A DNA stretch of 64,000 nt from Sipunculus nudus (GCA_026874595.1 CM049309.1:6286576-6350575), one strand, 5' to 3'. Positions 36,676 to 49,379 are shown, counted from the stretch's first letter. Numbers and translations: made by a program. Notes: generated by a model from the sequence alone, not told the origin.

Positions 36676-36777
36676 CTGTAATGCCCAATTATATATATAT
36701 ATATATTTCAGGACTTAAACACACCTACTTATGTTCGACAGTAAATGTGTTTAAGTCCTGAAATATATGTATTACAG
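36676..36777. repeat. Perfect 23-bp inverted repeat
   Basis: Arms 36,701-36,723 and 36,746-36,768 are exact inverted copies, with core CAGGACTTAAACACA on the left, around a 22-base loop. Outside them CTGTAAT (36,676-36,682) and ATTACAG (36,771-36,777) are again inverted, but the left side has an extra AT tract between, which looks like microsatellite growth inside an originally longer symmetrical hairpin. The exact match suggests recent origin or conversion. The word TGTGTTTAAGTCCT also occurs at 14,141-14,154. Confidence 0.75.
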
Positions 36778-37484
36778 CTCCTTGTATAGGTTGAGCACTT
36801 TAAAACCCCATAGTTTTGCAACAATCTTGATATATTGAGTCTTGTAGCGATATGAAATATGTTTTGGGTGTTTACTTGGCTGTATGTATCTGTTTTAAGA
36901 GAAAATTTATATAATACTGAGGGTACTTATGTAATGCATATCGTCCCTGAAACATAGCCTATACTATGGAAAATTTCTTCAATAGAAATCCATTTCTCAC
37001 GAAAACTCATAGAAAAAGGCGTCTTTTGATGATGATACTATTGAAAAAAATGTGTATACATGAAAACACAATATTCTGTTGGCTCTTACATAATCTATAA
37101 AAGGATTCTTGTGGTTCGTATAGACCTAGAGAGCACCTAATACATAATTTACTTCTCTATATTCCCCTTACACAGTTGGGCGTGTACAACCTGAATAAAC
37201 GGAACACTATTCATAATCATTAGACGTTGTAAAGAGGAATATTGCCCATTACACCAGAAAGCAACCTTCTGGAATATCCTCCACGAATATCAAGCACAAA
37301 GATAATAAAAAAAAACATTTTACTTAAATTTATCTGCCATGTTAAACCATGCAGTCAAGCCACAAAGGTGTTTTGCACACTCTTTAATCATGGATTATTG
37401 TTTCCGAATTAAAGTTTACTTTAAATAAAACACTATTAGGAATATGTCTATATATATTTTCAATTATCTTACGAGTGGAATCCT

Positions 37485-37850
37485 AGAAAAAATGTAAATT
37501 AGGATTCAACATTCTAAGGAATGCAAGCCTCCGCCATGTAGAGGTCCGTATAGTGGGATGCACCCTTTTGCATTCACGTTTTCGGCCCATATGCCCAGGT
37601 TCATTCGTGCATAATTTGCTGTATATTTACGAATATTCCTTGATGCCATTCTTGAATCCGGATCATGTGCCGGATCCACCCCAAAATCTAACCGATTATT
37701 CAATGGGCCATTCCAGAAATGCCATGAGAAGTTCATGAGATTCTGTTCATGAATGGGTGAGATACGTTGTGGATATAAACACAAGCACACACAAAAACAA
37801 ACACACACTCAAACACACTCACGAACGGGATGAACGCTTACACTCCTGGC
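37485..37850 (+). mobile_element. Dispersed element family A, copy 2
   Basis: The most complete copy. It starts with CTAAGGAATGCAAGCCTCCGC, then TTTTCGGCCCATATGCCCAG, GTTCATTCGTGCAT, GAATATTCCTTGATGCCATT, a CCGGATCATGTGCCGGATCC block, CCAAAATCTAACCGATTATT, GGGCCATTCC, TTCATGAGATTCTGTTCATG, GAGATACGTTGTGGAT, a CA-rich tail with AAACACACACTC, and an end of the type ACGGGATGAACGCTTACACTCC. Frames of 100 (-) and 61 (+) codons inside parallel those of copy 1 and are incidental. Confidence 0.8.
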
Positions 37851-40800
37851 TTAGGTTAAAATGTAAACCTGTATGCACAGAATAAAAAAGGCCTTAGCAA
37901 ATATGAGTTACAATTGCAATGTAATTCAAAAGAGGGTATACATCCGCCTAAAGAAACCCCCGCTTATTCTGTGCCTTTTTCAGGATTTAAGTTTGGTCCT
38001 TTGAAATATTCTTTACAAAAAAAAAGAAAAAGAACAACCAGACACAGCGTAAACATTCCCTCCTTGTGGCCGTTAATAAACACAGCATGCAGAAGAAATA
38101 TGCACCTTCGGGGTTTAATTTAAGCATAATGGGTAAAAAATGTATGTGAAAGAAGAATGTGAAAACCTTTGATTGGCTTCTTGGAGATTAAAATCATGTA
38201 ATCATTAATGATCAATATCAGGACAGTATTAAACGTAAGCATTTGAGACTCGGGCGATAAAAGGATTATCCCCCCCCCAAAAAAAAAATTAAATAATACG
38301 TTTAATCTTAAAGGGTATGAAGTTAAAGACACTTGTAGAAAAATAAGGAAAATGGTTGTAATATCAAAAATATTTTAGCAGCATTCAGTAAGTGTTTTAA
38401 ATATTTATATATATGAGTAACACACGACAGTTTGTGCTGTTTCATGATCATGTTATTCAGTCTGGTTATACATTAATTTTACATATTCGAACGTCGAACA
38501 GCGATGATTCTTTGACACTTAATTCGATGTCAGGGTTGCTTTTTTTAATTGCACAGTTAATGTAACCTCAGTGATCGTCTTTGAAAGAACTCCAAAAACT
38601 CTTCCATATTTCTTTCTTATATGGGAGAGTTTTCCAAAGCTTTGGTAATGAATCTGCGCATAAGTAGAATCATTGGTATAAAATATATAGACACAATCAA
38701 TATACACTCTGAGCAGGCTAAGAAGAACAGGTATAAGACCAAAATGAAAGTAAAAATGCCGGAACACCTACCGTAGTGGTAGAACAAATCCTTGCAAGGA
38801 GGTAAAAACACGACAGTGCCCCAGCTGGTTTTAAGTTAACGGGACTCTTGATTAGGAGATGAATGATACAGTCAGCAGACAGGCTTCGTGTCAGACAGCC
38901 ATCTAGGAGCTCCACATGGCCAAGAGATAAAGGCACTGTTGCCGTTAAACTCTTGGGATACGCACGCAGATGCATTTCATAATAGCATGTTATTAGATTT
39001 TGTCCGAGTGATTGTATTTTGACGGCATTCCCGGAGGAAATTACTGACGACAGCCTTGATGTTTGCCTCATTTGTGGTGGTTTTATTTCATTATTGTAAT
39101 CCCCCAATCAAATAATTGACTTCCTAGAAAGCTGGGCTTGCTTAGTGTGTCAACAGATACTAGGGAATGAGGAGCGCCTCCATCAAACATCGGCCGCCAT
39201 TTTAAACATCTCGTTCAACACGAGAAAAATTGTTATTTTATAATGGTAAATCCTGGATCAAACATCTGATTGAACTTACGACGATATGAAGATTAAAATT
39301 TTGGAGATTAATATATTAATATTAAGGGAACCACATTAGGATCGTAATTGCAATATTAAAATGCTCACAAGAACATACCAGCTGAGATTCTAATTAATGG
39401 AATATTTTTAATATAGGTGAAGTCACATGAAAGGAAAAATGAACGAAACCCCATTATAAAAAGTAAACAATATTTTCAAAATTTCGTCCATTATGATTAA
39501 ATTTATTTAAAAGCCATTACCTAGGCATTAAATTTGAGTGTACGGTCGATTCGGGAACACCGCTGTTGGGTTTAATGTGTCCCGCCGCACCAGTATATGC
39601 AACAGAAGCCGGGGTCATAAACTAGTGTCTAAACGACATTATATAAACAATGAACATTAATGAAACAATCGCCTGCTGGATGAGAAATGTTCATTTGCAT
39701 TTGTCACGTTCTTTTCTTTTTTTTTCATCAGAATTATAAATTGTAGACTATACACTATTATAGATATGTGGACTTATGGACTTGACTATTGTTGCTTATA
39801 AGACGGAATTCAGTTCTGAATTTCCGCGATTACATTAAAGCAGACATCTTGCCGATGACGTCAGAACCCCTGGCAGCTCCTCAGAAAATTTGAAATTAGT
39901 TCGTGCCACTTTATGTTTCGTTCTAATCCGATCAGCAAGTGAACTTTCGGGAAGAGTCTGTTCTCGTATTCAGACCGCACGCACCTTATGTGCCAAATTC
40001 AAAATCCAGCGATTATTTTTCATCTGCAGCCCCCCCCCCCCCCCCCCCCCCCCCCACTTCCTCACGAGAAAGACGTACAAATTAACGAGAACATGCGAGA
40101 AATAAAGAGTGACGAGATAAGAACGTAGCCAGGAGTAAGAGTAACCTATCTCTTAATTAAATCTGGGTTTCGATTTAAAGTAGTGAATGGTCCTATCTTA
40201 TTAATAATGATTTTATTCTTTCTATCTGACGTTGTAGTTATTTATCATAGGGACATTGTATTTACTATCTATTTCAAACGCGAATGGAGATGCACTTTTT
40301 GCCAAAGCAAAAAAATGAAAGACAGAAATGTGTACGGTTCTGCTTGCCTTAACGGTCTTACAGGTTCGATTTTCCTCAGAGATTCCTCGTATTACCATTT
40401 TGTCAAACCTGACATTTAGATCAAACTGAAGCGACACTTTAAGATAAGATATAAGATGGGAGACCCGCTATATCTTCTGCTCGACGGTCCGGAGTCGGGC
40501 TGCGGCTTACAATGTATCAAAATAAATAAAATATAATAGTGTATGATCAATCATAAGACTTGTATGTTAGTCTTCAAGTTAGTTTATTCGAATATCTATT
40601 TATTCGAAACATATAAAATACAAACTGTGTATTCTCTTCAGTATATCAGTAAGATTGTGATTCATGCATTTAAAACCACATAGAAATTCCTCATCTGTAT
40701 AATATAAGGTAGTTTATATGTGGTACAGCAGTTTTTCACATTAATTCATGGTTTTTATTACTCGTTGCATAACTGGTGCTATCGTCCAAAAAAGGTTACA

Positions 40801-43800
40801 TTACTGAGGATCCCTCTCCAATCCGTTCCCTTCGAAAATACAAATGAAAACTAGGTTTTATAAGAAACATATTATTTCAATTATAATTTGTATAATTAGA
40901 ATTTGTATAATTAATCCCAAGTGCCGTTAATATTATATATTTTTACATCATTTCGAACCAAATATGAATTAACCTGTAATATTGTCGTCTAGTTTATACA
41001 TTTTGCTGAATGAAAAAAAATATTTCTGAAAAAAAAGTATGTACATTTAACTGGCAAATACTAAATCGATGAGTCTGAATATGTTTCAGCACATCCTTAT
41101 AGTTTATTTATAGATTCTTGTACACATTTCTTTGCAGTTACCCTTTGTCAATTTTTTTCACAGATATTTTTTTTATTACTTCTGTCATATCGGTAAGTCG
41201 CTTCTCCTAAGCAAGACATATTTTTCATTGCTGACAGCTTGAGACAGAACTTTCAAATGATCACTTAAACCATAATGCAAAAACAAACTATAAATGTGCA
41301 GTCTCAGCCAGCAAGCATACCTCCGCCAAGATGCTGATCAAAATTTCCTGTGATCCACACTGAATATTCGTGCGTGTCACGGCGTGTCACTGTTCACTAA
41401 CCTAAGTCAACCCTACAATAAAGACGGCCCTAATGTTATAGGCAATGGCTCTCGTCCGGGATTAAAAAACTCATAATGAATTAAATCCTTTAGAGAGATC
41501 TATTCCGATATCTCACGTCTATTTACTAAAGATAATACCATGATCCTTTTGTAAAGATATGCCGAAATTGCCACGTTACAAAAAATGTTTGTCTATCCGA
41601 ACACATTCGAAAGGACATCTGGCGGCAAATGAGACAACCCAGGTTTCTAAATGGCGTTTTGTAACTGCTGACCTTTCAACTTGAACATGCACAACAAACG
41701 AACGTATCTTAAAGGTGTCAAATCACCTACCTTTTGGAAAAGAATTTAGGTGATATCTGGCTTCCTCTGTGTATATATTAATGTTCTTAGGGTAATTTTG
41801 GTTGTGAAAAGTTCTTATAATGCCGTCGTGAAGGATGAATGAACTGCTTTATCAACAACATGTTTGTTAACACAGAAATGTTGACAAACGGGAAAAAACA
41901 TGTCATTTAAGGTGGTAGGTCGCATATATGCGGAGGTAGAAAGGTCACTTGTTGCAAAACGCCATTTGCAAAGCTCTAGCTTATCTGACTTGCTGCAAGA
42001 TGCCCTTACTTGTTAAATTAGATTTAATTATTTTGGCAGGCCCCCACATATTATAAACATGTTAATACAAACATAACAGGCAGTCTGTGTGCGGTGATAT
42101 CCACATTTTCTGGCCTATTTATATAAAAGCTCCAAGGGATTACTTTTATGGAAGTTTTGGCCCCTTTACGTGTGTGTTTTATTTTGTGTGAACATAAGCG
42201 CATGTTCAAGACAGGCTAACACATTTAACAGAGGCGTAATAAAACCATTCCTAGAAGGAATTTCATATAATCCATTAACATAAACACACAGTAAGCCAGA
42301 CATAAATTCTACAGATAAGGCAGGTGAAAAACTGACAAATTAAAACAATATTTTAGTGATACAGTTAACCTCCAAAATTTAGTGAATTGTTCCTGGATTG
42401 TTACCCTGGAACTCAACAATAATTCATACAAATTCGTTAATAACTTGCAAGCAGCAAACAAGCCAAGGCAGAAATTCAACAACCTCCACAACATTACCCA
42501 AAATTCGTGAATTATTGTTTTTGTTGCTAGCAAAAGAGTAATTAGCTTCATTTTTCAGTAAATCTTCATAAATAGAGTCATCTTTTCTTTAAGAGTGATT
42601 TGACAGGGCTGAAATATAAACATATCCAAGAATCGTGTAAAATTGCTACAACTAGCCAGGAATACAATTATTATGTTAGATCCGTACGTACGTTAATATT
42701 CTTCCTTCCCAACAGAGGTCGCTTACGTACCCATCGATTGCCATCCTTCGTAATTTAATATTTAGTGGTAATTAATTTATCCTGCAAATACCTTACATGC
42801 TAAATAGTTAATAGAGTTCTTCCAGTCACACATTTGGATAATGTGCCCATCGAGCCAAAAGTAAACATGGTTTTAAATACTGTCATTATAGTTACTCTAC
42901 TTTCAAGCCTTGGTATTGACTGTTATTTTGACTTAAACTCTGTCTACATATGTCTTCATTAAAAAAGAAAGGTTTAATGAAAGGTTCTGTGATATAATTG
43001 TCTTGTAAACAGACTATTCCATGGGAATACCTATGATCAATATTCCAATGAATATTCCCTATGTTCTTGAGAAATATCATTGAAAATATGTGTATAAATG
43101 TTCAAGGTTTATCTGGCCAGTCGAATTATCTTTCAATATTGAAAATCTGGGGGATTTCAGGCAGATAATATGTTTGTCATGAGCAATGGAAATCAACGGG
43201 GAAAAATAGTGGGTTTTCCTACCTTTTCAACTATGATAAAATGCAGCATAAAATAACTTAAGAATAAACGTTGCGATGATTGTTGAGAAATCTCATGTAT
43301 TTTCTAATATCATATTTCGTTTGTTAAACGTAAAAATGAGCATTTTCTATATCATATTTCCTTTGCTAAGAATAAAAGACAAACAATGGAACAATCCTTT
43401 CAAGAAAGCAGACTTGTTTCATTATTATAAGTAGAAAGAGAAAGCTCTGGAAAAAATGAATAAAAACAGTTAATATTATTCTCCTTAAACTTCACCACCA
43501 ACGTGTTGACTGAACAAAACTTTTGTTCTTTTGTGCATTAAGCCAGCAGACGAAGAACCACCCAGTACCAGTCAATGACGATAGAAAGGACTTCAAGTAA
43601 TACAAATTTGTTCCTGCTCGAAACATTCTTTTAAATCGCCTTTTATCCTTTACATTTATTATTTAACCCTGTAAATCTTGATATTTATAATCCCTATATT
43701 TATACTAGAACTTTAGTCCAAGCCTACATTTCCCTCTGCCATGATTTTGTAAACTTTATACGGTTTATTAACTCTGTGGCTCGATCACAGGTAGGTCCGA

Positions 43801-44738
43801 TATAAAACGATGGCCCGGCCTCAGGCGGTGACAAAGGAATTTCCCTGTCCTACAAGGGCATAGTATCTTTTGAATAAAAATATAATTGTAAAAAAGAAAA
43901 CAAGTAAAATTTAATTAACTGTTTCTTGGGTGCTCTTATAACTCTCCACGCCTAAAATGTTATTAAAATTTAGTTCATAATGTTCACTTTATGTTGCTAA
44001 CAGATAACCATACGGAAAAAAATATAATACCGCCCAACCTTGCGGAGGTGTAATTGAATAACCGGTCCTACGGGGAAACGCAATGTTCTTATGATAAAAA
44101 AAGACAGGTTCCGTGTGGTCGGTTTAAAAATAGGAAATATCTTCAGTGAAAAATATTGGTAACTAAAGTTAGATAATTTCAGCCATATGAAATAACTAAA
44201 GTTTCCAATATTTTAAATTTGTCGATCGAAAACAAATGCCAGAATGCTTTAAACATTTAAATTTCATTTCCCAAAACAGATTTAGAGAAAAATGTCTTAT
44301 TTTCGCTCTGTACGTGGAATTATTTTTTTTCATTTATAATCAACCTTTTTCTGTAAACTATCATCTTGAGATATTATTATATTTAAACATCTTATCACAT
44401 CATTATATAATTATAACACTTACCTTAATGCTGTGTATGATGTAGCTATCCTTACAGTAAGTGTAATCCTTGGTTTTCTTGTTTCTGAGCTAGCTTTACT
44501 TTTCTGACAAGATTTACTCTGCCTTCCTTTTGTTTTGTGTTGCCAGTATACAATATGGCTGAAATAATGAATATTTAATACCTTGCGCCCCACTAATCAC
44601 TTAACAAACCTTGATTCAATGCGGAGATTGTTTTCCCATGAGGACTTACCATGAAACGATAGTTTCAATGCCTGGCCAGGCACGTAATAAATCCATTAAG
44701 GACTCCCTGTTTGATCTGTTGCTATGACTTGAAAGAAG
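37851..44738. other. Long, mostly unique non-coding stretch
   Basis: Includes a poly-C run of 26 at 40,030-40,055, a TGACGTCA at 39,856-39,863, a possible family A fragment near 41,315-41,345 (CATACCTCCGCCAAG), and a short 44-bp-spaced duplication at 43,298-43,365 (ATTTTCTAATATCATATTTC and TTTTCTATATCATATTTCC). The 129-codon minus-strand frame at 38,718-39,107 and overlapping 82/64-codon frames are not recognisable. No RNA gene found. Confidence 0.5.
40030..40055. repeat. Poly-C run of 26
   Basis: The longest homopolymer in the window, preceded by CTGCAG. On the complementary strand it is a continuous G-tract able to form quadruplexes. The 71-codon frame across it is incidental. Confidence 0.97.
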
Positions 44739-45012
44739 CACAGATAACGATGAGTCATCGTCTATACCATGGTCAATAAATTAAGTGTGCAGCACACTTT
44801 ATAATGACGTTATACACAGCTTTTGATTACCAGTCTACACGGTTGATATACATCACATGATACGATGATGATTTACACAGATAACGATGACTCATCGTCT
44901 AACACATTAAAACAACGCTGTTTGGTATGCATGTTATGATGACGTATACACAAAAAAATTATGAATATATCTCATGATACATTATTACGGTTTATACCAG
45001 ACATATAATTGA
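44738..45012. repeat. 137-bp tandem duplication with AP-1-like palindromes
   Basis: ACAGATAACGATGA begins at 44,740 and again at 44,877, and later blocks repeat in order: TTATAATGACGTTATACACA and TTATGATGACGTATACACA, then CATCACATGATAC and TCTCATGATACATTA. The copies are well diverged. In both the 15-base palindrome ACGATGAGTCATCGT / ACGATGACTCATCGT (44,747-44,761 and 44,884-44,898) is perfectly symmetrical and centred on TGA(G/C)TCA, the AP-1 site, and both keep TGACGT. Confidence 0.75.
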
Positions 45013-46369
45013 ACTACTATGGGAACTCAGTCAAACATGTAAATGTTCATAAAAAACTTCCCATGTGAAAGCCTATCTGTCTTATAATCTGGGAAAATTT
45101 TTTCCAATCCAGGTTATCTTCTAAGTTGCTCATCAAGTATATTTACATCACATTTGGATTATCACAAGCCATTCACATTTCATTTTCATTTAAAATGTCA
45201 TGATAGTCCGTTGATAGTCATTTTAAATGCATAACACCTGATTTAAGTTAATAATTCCCAAAACTCTTTGCATGAAATAATTGTTCACTGGAACTTTTGA
45301 TTTTTGTTGGATATTATGTAGGAAAATTTGACGCACCGCTCTGCCATCTGTTGAACAATGTATTAACTAAACAACCAAGTAATTTCCTTCGTCTATTCCA
45401 TTAAATTTTTCTCGAATGTTAAAAAAAATAGTATACTGTATATCTCATTTTTTAAGATCATTTTCAATAATAAAAAACAAAAACATTAGTATATCCAGGA
45501 AGCAGACCTCGAACTCTGAACATAACACCAAACAAAACGAAATTGCAACCCAAAGTGCCATCTGTTGTTCAACGGATTAACTAATACACCAACCTATTCT
45601 AGCTTTTCGGCATGCGACTACGTACAAACAGAACCAATCAAGAAGTATATGATTAAATTACATCAATGGCTTGTTAACTTTGTTGAACTTTTTTAATTGT
45701 ACTGTTTAAACACAAATTTTTTTTTATGCTTTCCATAGAAGAATTTATTTTGGTTCTTTTGACATTAAAATTTTTAATTTAATGAAATAGTTTAATGAAA
45801 TGTTCAGCAAAATATAATACTATCACATGTAAATGCGACTAGGAAAATTTTTCTTTTCGAACAATTTTTAAATGTCTACTTTCATATAGTTAAAAGATGG
45901 ACTACCCGCGTTATTGAAATCAATGAAACCAGACATGAATAAGTGAATAACAAACACATATTATTTCCTGTTTATAGAACAGATTACCTCATGTTAAACT
46001 CCGTTCACGCTGTTGTGTCAAACATTCCTTCTAAAACTAATTTCACATAAATGCTGCTTGCACGAGGAACGTTTTCTGTAGACCGCTGCCAGGCGTTGGA
46101 AAATGGCCAAGAATATTTCAACCAATGAAGACGAAGCTTTCCGCAAGTAAGCGAAATTCGGGATGCATGATTAATCACAGAGACCAATGATATAAGGTTT
46201 AATTTACAAGTATGCAAGATCATTTTACGATTTTTTTTGTTAAGGTCGATCTTGTATATGTTCTCTTTATCGAGCCTTGGGACCTGAGCCTCCCTCATTT
46301 GATCGGCCTGCATCTTTTGCAGTTTTTTTTCACGTCACTGCCAGTGCGTGAGGACTGTGTTAGGAATGG
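45013..46369. other. Non-coding stretch with a weak 214-bp duplication
   Basis: GCCATCTGTTG followed by an AACAATGTATTAACTAAACA-type block at 45,343 recurs as GCCATCTGTTGTTCAACGG and ATTAACTAATACACC at 45,557. On the minus strand the second copy reads TGGCACTTTGGG followed about 40 bases later by AGTTCGAGGTC, a poor match to polymerase III A and B boxes, so a decayed SINE head is possible. A 102-codon minus-strand frame (46,005-46,313) is not recognisable. Confidence 0.4.
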
Positions 46370-46560
46370 CAGTAGAATACAGGTGAAGCTGTCTGAAAGA
46401 CCAACTGTCTAATAAGACCACCTGTCTATTAAGACCATCCTGGAGTATATACCGAAAGCATTAACGTAACTGACCTGTCATAACACCACCTCCATGTAAA
46501 TTAATACCACTATTGGTATTAATTCAGCAGGTGGTGTTAAAACACAGGTATCACTGCATG
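46370..46560 (+). mobile_element. GACCACC fold-back element family D, copy 2
   Basis: GCAGTAGAATACAGGTGAAG, TGTCTGAAAGACCAACTGTC, TAATAAGACCACCTGTC and TATTAAGACCATCC match the minus strand of 30,960-31,095. Downstream ACCTGTCATAACACCACCT with AAATTAATACCAC (from 46,471) is mirrored by GGTATTAATT, AGGTGGTGTTA and ACACAGGT to about 46,545, an imperfect hairpin of roughly 37-bp arms. The whole looks like two rounds of the same GACCACC-type unit, one inverted. Confidence 0.65.
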
Positions 46561-48144
46561 TATTTAACAGTTTCTAAAATTTATAAAGCTAAATAGCATC
46601 TAGTTTTATATTTGTACGTCTTGTGAATACAAAATCGTAACACAAAACTACCAAATTTGTTTCTTTACTCTAAACTGATTACATTTTCTTTACTTTCTAA
46701 GAAGTGCTTTACAATAAAAGCTAAAAGATCATACTCCCTTACATGGAAAGCTGTTTGTAAAGGTGTTCAATTATTATAAAATATAAATATCATATATATA
46801 TATTATATATATTATATTATAATATATAATATATGATAATAATAAATTATAATATATAAAAAAGTGGAAATATAATGTCTGAGTCAGAGATTTTTCCATA
46901 AAAAATGTATACAATAACGATTAGGCAGACAGCTTTTATCATTCATATTTCCTCTTTACGCGACAGTGAGGTTTATACATGCATTTAAATATACATATAT
47001 GATTATAAAAATAGTATACTATTGTTTGATACTATATGTGTATGTATGTGATATTTCTAGTTTTTTTACTTTATTTAACAGCGGTTTGGTAATAAGGGCC
47101 TTTATGTGGATCTGACCTCGATTGTCTCTGTGCTGATTACTGGGGAATGCAGTTCAGGATCTGATAATTGATTTAGGCGCATCTGTTGTCTGCTAAGCCG
47201 CCAGCAACAGCCTATGGTTGGTCTTGAGGACATACAAATGACCTTTGTGTCAATATGACTTAAAACTGATCATACTAATCAAGGGGCAGACCTGGTTTCG
47301 TTGTCTACAAGATCCCAAAAATTAACTATGATCAACGCCGGGAAGAGCAATTTCAGTACACGGGTGTCAACAAAGGTTGACGCTCTTCTTGGCCTTCTGC
47401 CAGAACTGGTGTAATCAGTCCAAGGAGAGCGGGTGTCGCATGTTTAAAATTTGGAGCTGGATGCAATATATGATACCTTGCTCTGATTGGACCGATCACA
47501 ACTCTTTGATCTGTACCCACTCTGGTGGTATAGAACCCAGAGAATCATGCGCTACAAAGCAGCGGTTTAAACGAAGGCGAAATGGAACGACTGCAGTTTG
47601 TAACCGCTGCGTAAGGGGCGTAGGAACTAAATCGTTGTCACGCTAAACCTCTGCCAATGTTGTCTTGATGTGTCGGAAACGATGCCTTTAATGTGTCCCA
47701 AGAGAGTAATAGTCCAATTTTTACAATAACCTTGAGGAATTTGGCCTTGTTTGGAATTATTGGGTGAGCTAATGGCATGTTTTCTACTAGAAACTACGAT
47801 ATTGTATTCAGTCCGTGAGCTCGGTCATTAGAAAAACCCGTCCCGCCCACCTGTCCCAGTGCAAGAACGGGTAATATGTTAATATGATGTGGCGAACCAT
47901 ATCACGATGAAGAGATGTTTACAGTTAGACCCCGTAGGAAATTCCAACAGGAACCTTTCAAATACTTACACAAAACAATTTAAATAAGGGCTAAAAAATT
48001 CTTTTTAGACCTAGGGCTATAGTATTAAGAAAAGGTTAATATAGTCTGTACATCTGTGGTTTGATTATATTCTCAGTGTGGCCGGGTATACATCCCCTGG
48101 AACTACACACCTGGCGGATCTTTTTGCCGTTTTTCTTTTTTTTT
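46561..48144. other. Non-coding stretch, AT-rich self-complementary tract at 46.8 kb
   Basis: From about 46,790 to 46,860 the sequence is built from ATATAT/TATAAT words and is largely self-complementary. The segment at about 47,080-47,290 is less AT-biased and holds ATAATTGATT and CAAATGACCTTTGTGTCAAT, words often seen in enhancers, without decisive evidence. An 89-codon plus-strand frame (47,377-47,646) is not recognisable. Confidence 0.4.
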
Positions 48145-48174
48145 GGGGTGGGGGGTGGGGGTGGGGTGGGGGGT
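48145..48174 (+). repeat. Strong G-quadruplex-forming tract
   Basis: Five G-tracts of 4, 6, 5, 4 and 6 guanines are each separated by a single T. Single-base loops and tracts of four or more give a very stable parallel quadruplex by established rules. It follows a T-rich run. The two 64-78-codon frames over it are translations of the tract. Confidence 0.85.
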
Positions 48175-48194
48175 GTATCCGGCCCTAATTTTTT

Positions 48195-48455
48195 AACTGT
48201 TAGTTTAACTAAGTATTTATCTGCAGAATTCCATTCCTTTTTTCGGACTACGTGACAGAACACGTAGAACACGTTTCCTCTCGTTTATATCTTGGATTGA
48301 ATCAGGGCATATATATATAATTCGTTCCCATAGATGAGACTTATCACAAAGAAACCCCGAAAGGTGCACTCACTTGTGAGAGAAACACAGCCGTTGGGCA
48401 CGAACTTCCCATTAAGCCTACAAAGCGATGTCCTCGGTTAGAATATTTGCCCATT
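48195..48455 (+). mobile_element. Dispersed repeat family E, copy 1
   Basis: AAGTATTTATCTGCAGAATT, CCATT, GACTACGTGACAG at the start and AAACCCCGAAAGGTGCACTC, ACTTGTGAGAGAAACAC, ACTTCCCATTAAGCCTACA at the end match 55,680-55,935 in order and spacing. The middle is AT-richer and diverged. No coding capacity. Class unknown. Confidence 0.6.
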
Positions 48456-49379
48456 CAAAGTATAGTTTGATTAGTGTTTGTGGGTGTCACAATCTGCCAC
48501 CCACAATGCATCGGGGCGTTTTAATACCCTAGTCGTGTAGGTATAGATGTAGTTATGAGGGTGGTGTATGTTAACAGAAGGTGTTTCCTTGATATGTAAC
48601 AAATTTTGATTTTAAAATTTAATAGTTGAAACACATAAGCCGGCTTTTATACAGTGCCTAATTGGAAGAGGTTCGTTTTGAGTAGAAACGACCTATGGCT
48701 GAAGGGTGGGTCGTTGTAACTGCATTTGATAGCGTCATAGGTGATGGTAAAGCCGTTAAAGCTCCTACACGGATAGCGTGTCGTTTGAAGGAAAATCAAA
48801 GACCATATAACTCTTTTCTTTCCTTAAGCGGCTTTTTGTCCCTCTGACGTAAGAGAGTTTAGTGATAAGTCAGAGTCAAGTGCTTTCTTTTGCAGAAAAG
48901 CTCACTATAATTCTCGATGAGGATATAAATATTTTCTTCAATTCCGACAACATCTCACGTCCTTCAAGTATCCTTTTTTTTCAGATAGATCAGACCACCA
49001 ATAAGGTGAGACTGTGTTCTTTCTAACAACACCAACAACGTGGGGAAAACATTACTCTATAACCCAGCGTATTGGTAAATCCCCCTAAATGTTTGTTGAA
49101 TTTCTGACTGCAAGCAAGCATGTATTCACCGGGTTATCTATGGCGGTTGATGGTCCAGCGAGCGGTGGAAACAGACTACGGTTACCACAGAGGTGAGATG
49201 AACGCTTTGGTTTGTACAATGGATGACCATATCAGTGTATTTCTCCGTATGACTGAAGTAAGGACTCACTGATAGGCCTTCTAGTCCTGTATCAAAGCCT
49301 GCGGATTCATGATACACTCCGTAAGTGTGTGCACCAAGTTATGTGGGTCTTAGCGCAGGCCAAAGTGCCGTACGGAAAG
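48456..49379. other. Unique non-coding stretch
   Basis: No frame above 60 codons and no repeat partner noticed. Composition is moderate, with several GTGGT/ACCAC words but no recognisable domain. Confidence 0.5.

Noticed and set aside
37506-37808. 100-codon minus-strand frame similar to the 93-codon frame at 16,680-16,961
   Set aside because: Similarity comes from two copies of the same non-coding dispersed element, not from a gene family; the reading frame is broken in the other copies.
38718-39107. 129-codon open frame on the minus strand
   Set aside because: Mixed composition but no family recognised and two other frames overlap it. Left uncalled for lack of evidence rather than positively excluded.
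40355-40385. CAGGTTCGATTTTCC as a tRNA B-box
   Set aside because: Upstream sequence has no A-box and no acceptor stem.
41700-41960. Possible terminal inverted repeats TTAAAGGTG...ACCTACC and TTAAGGTGGTAGGTC
   Set aside because: Matching words are short and do not align as a consistent inverted pair.
47377-47646. 89-codon frame with several cysteines and basic stretches
   Set aside because: Cysteine spacing fits no zinc-finger or toxin pattern I know, and there is no signal peptide.
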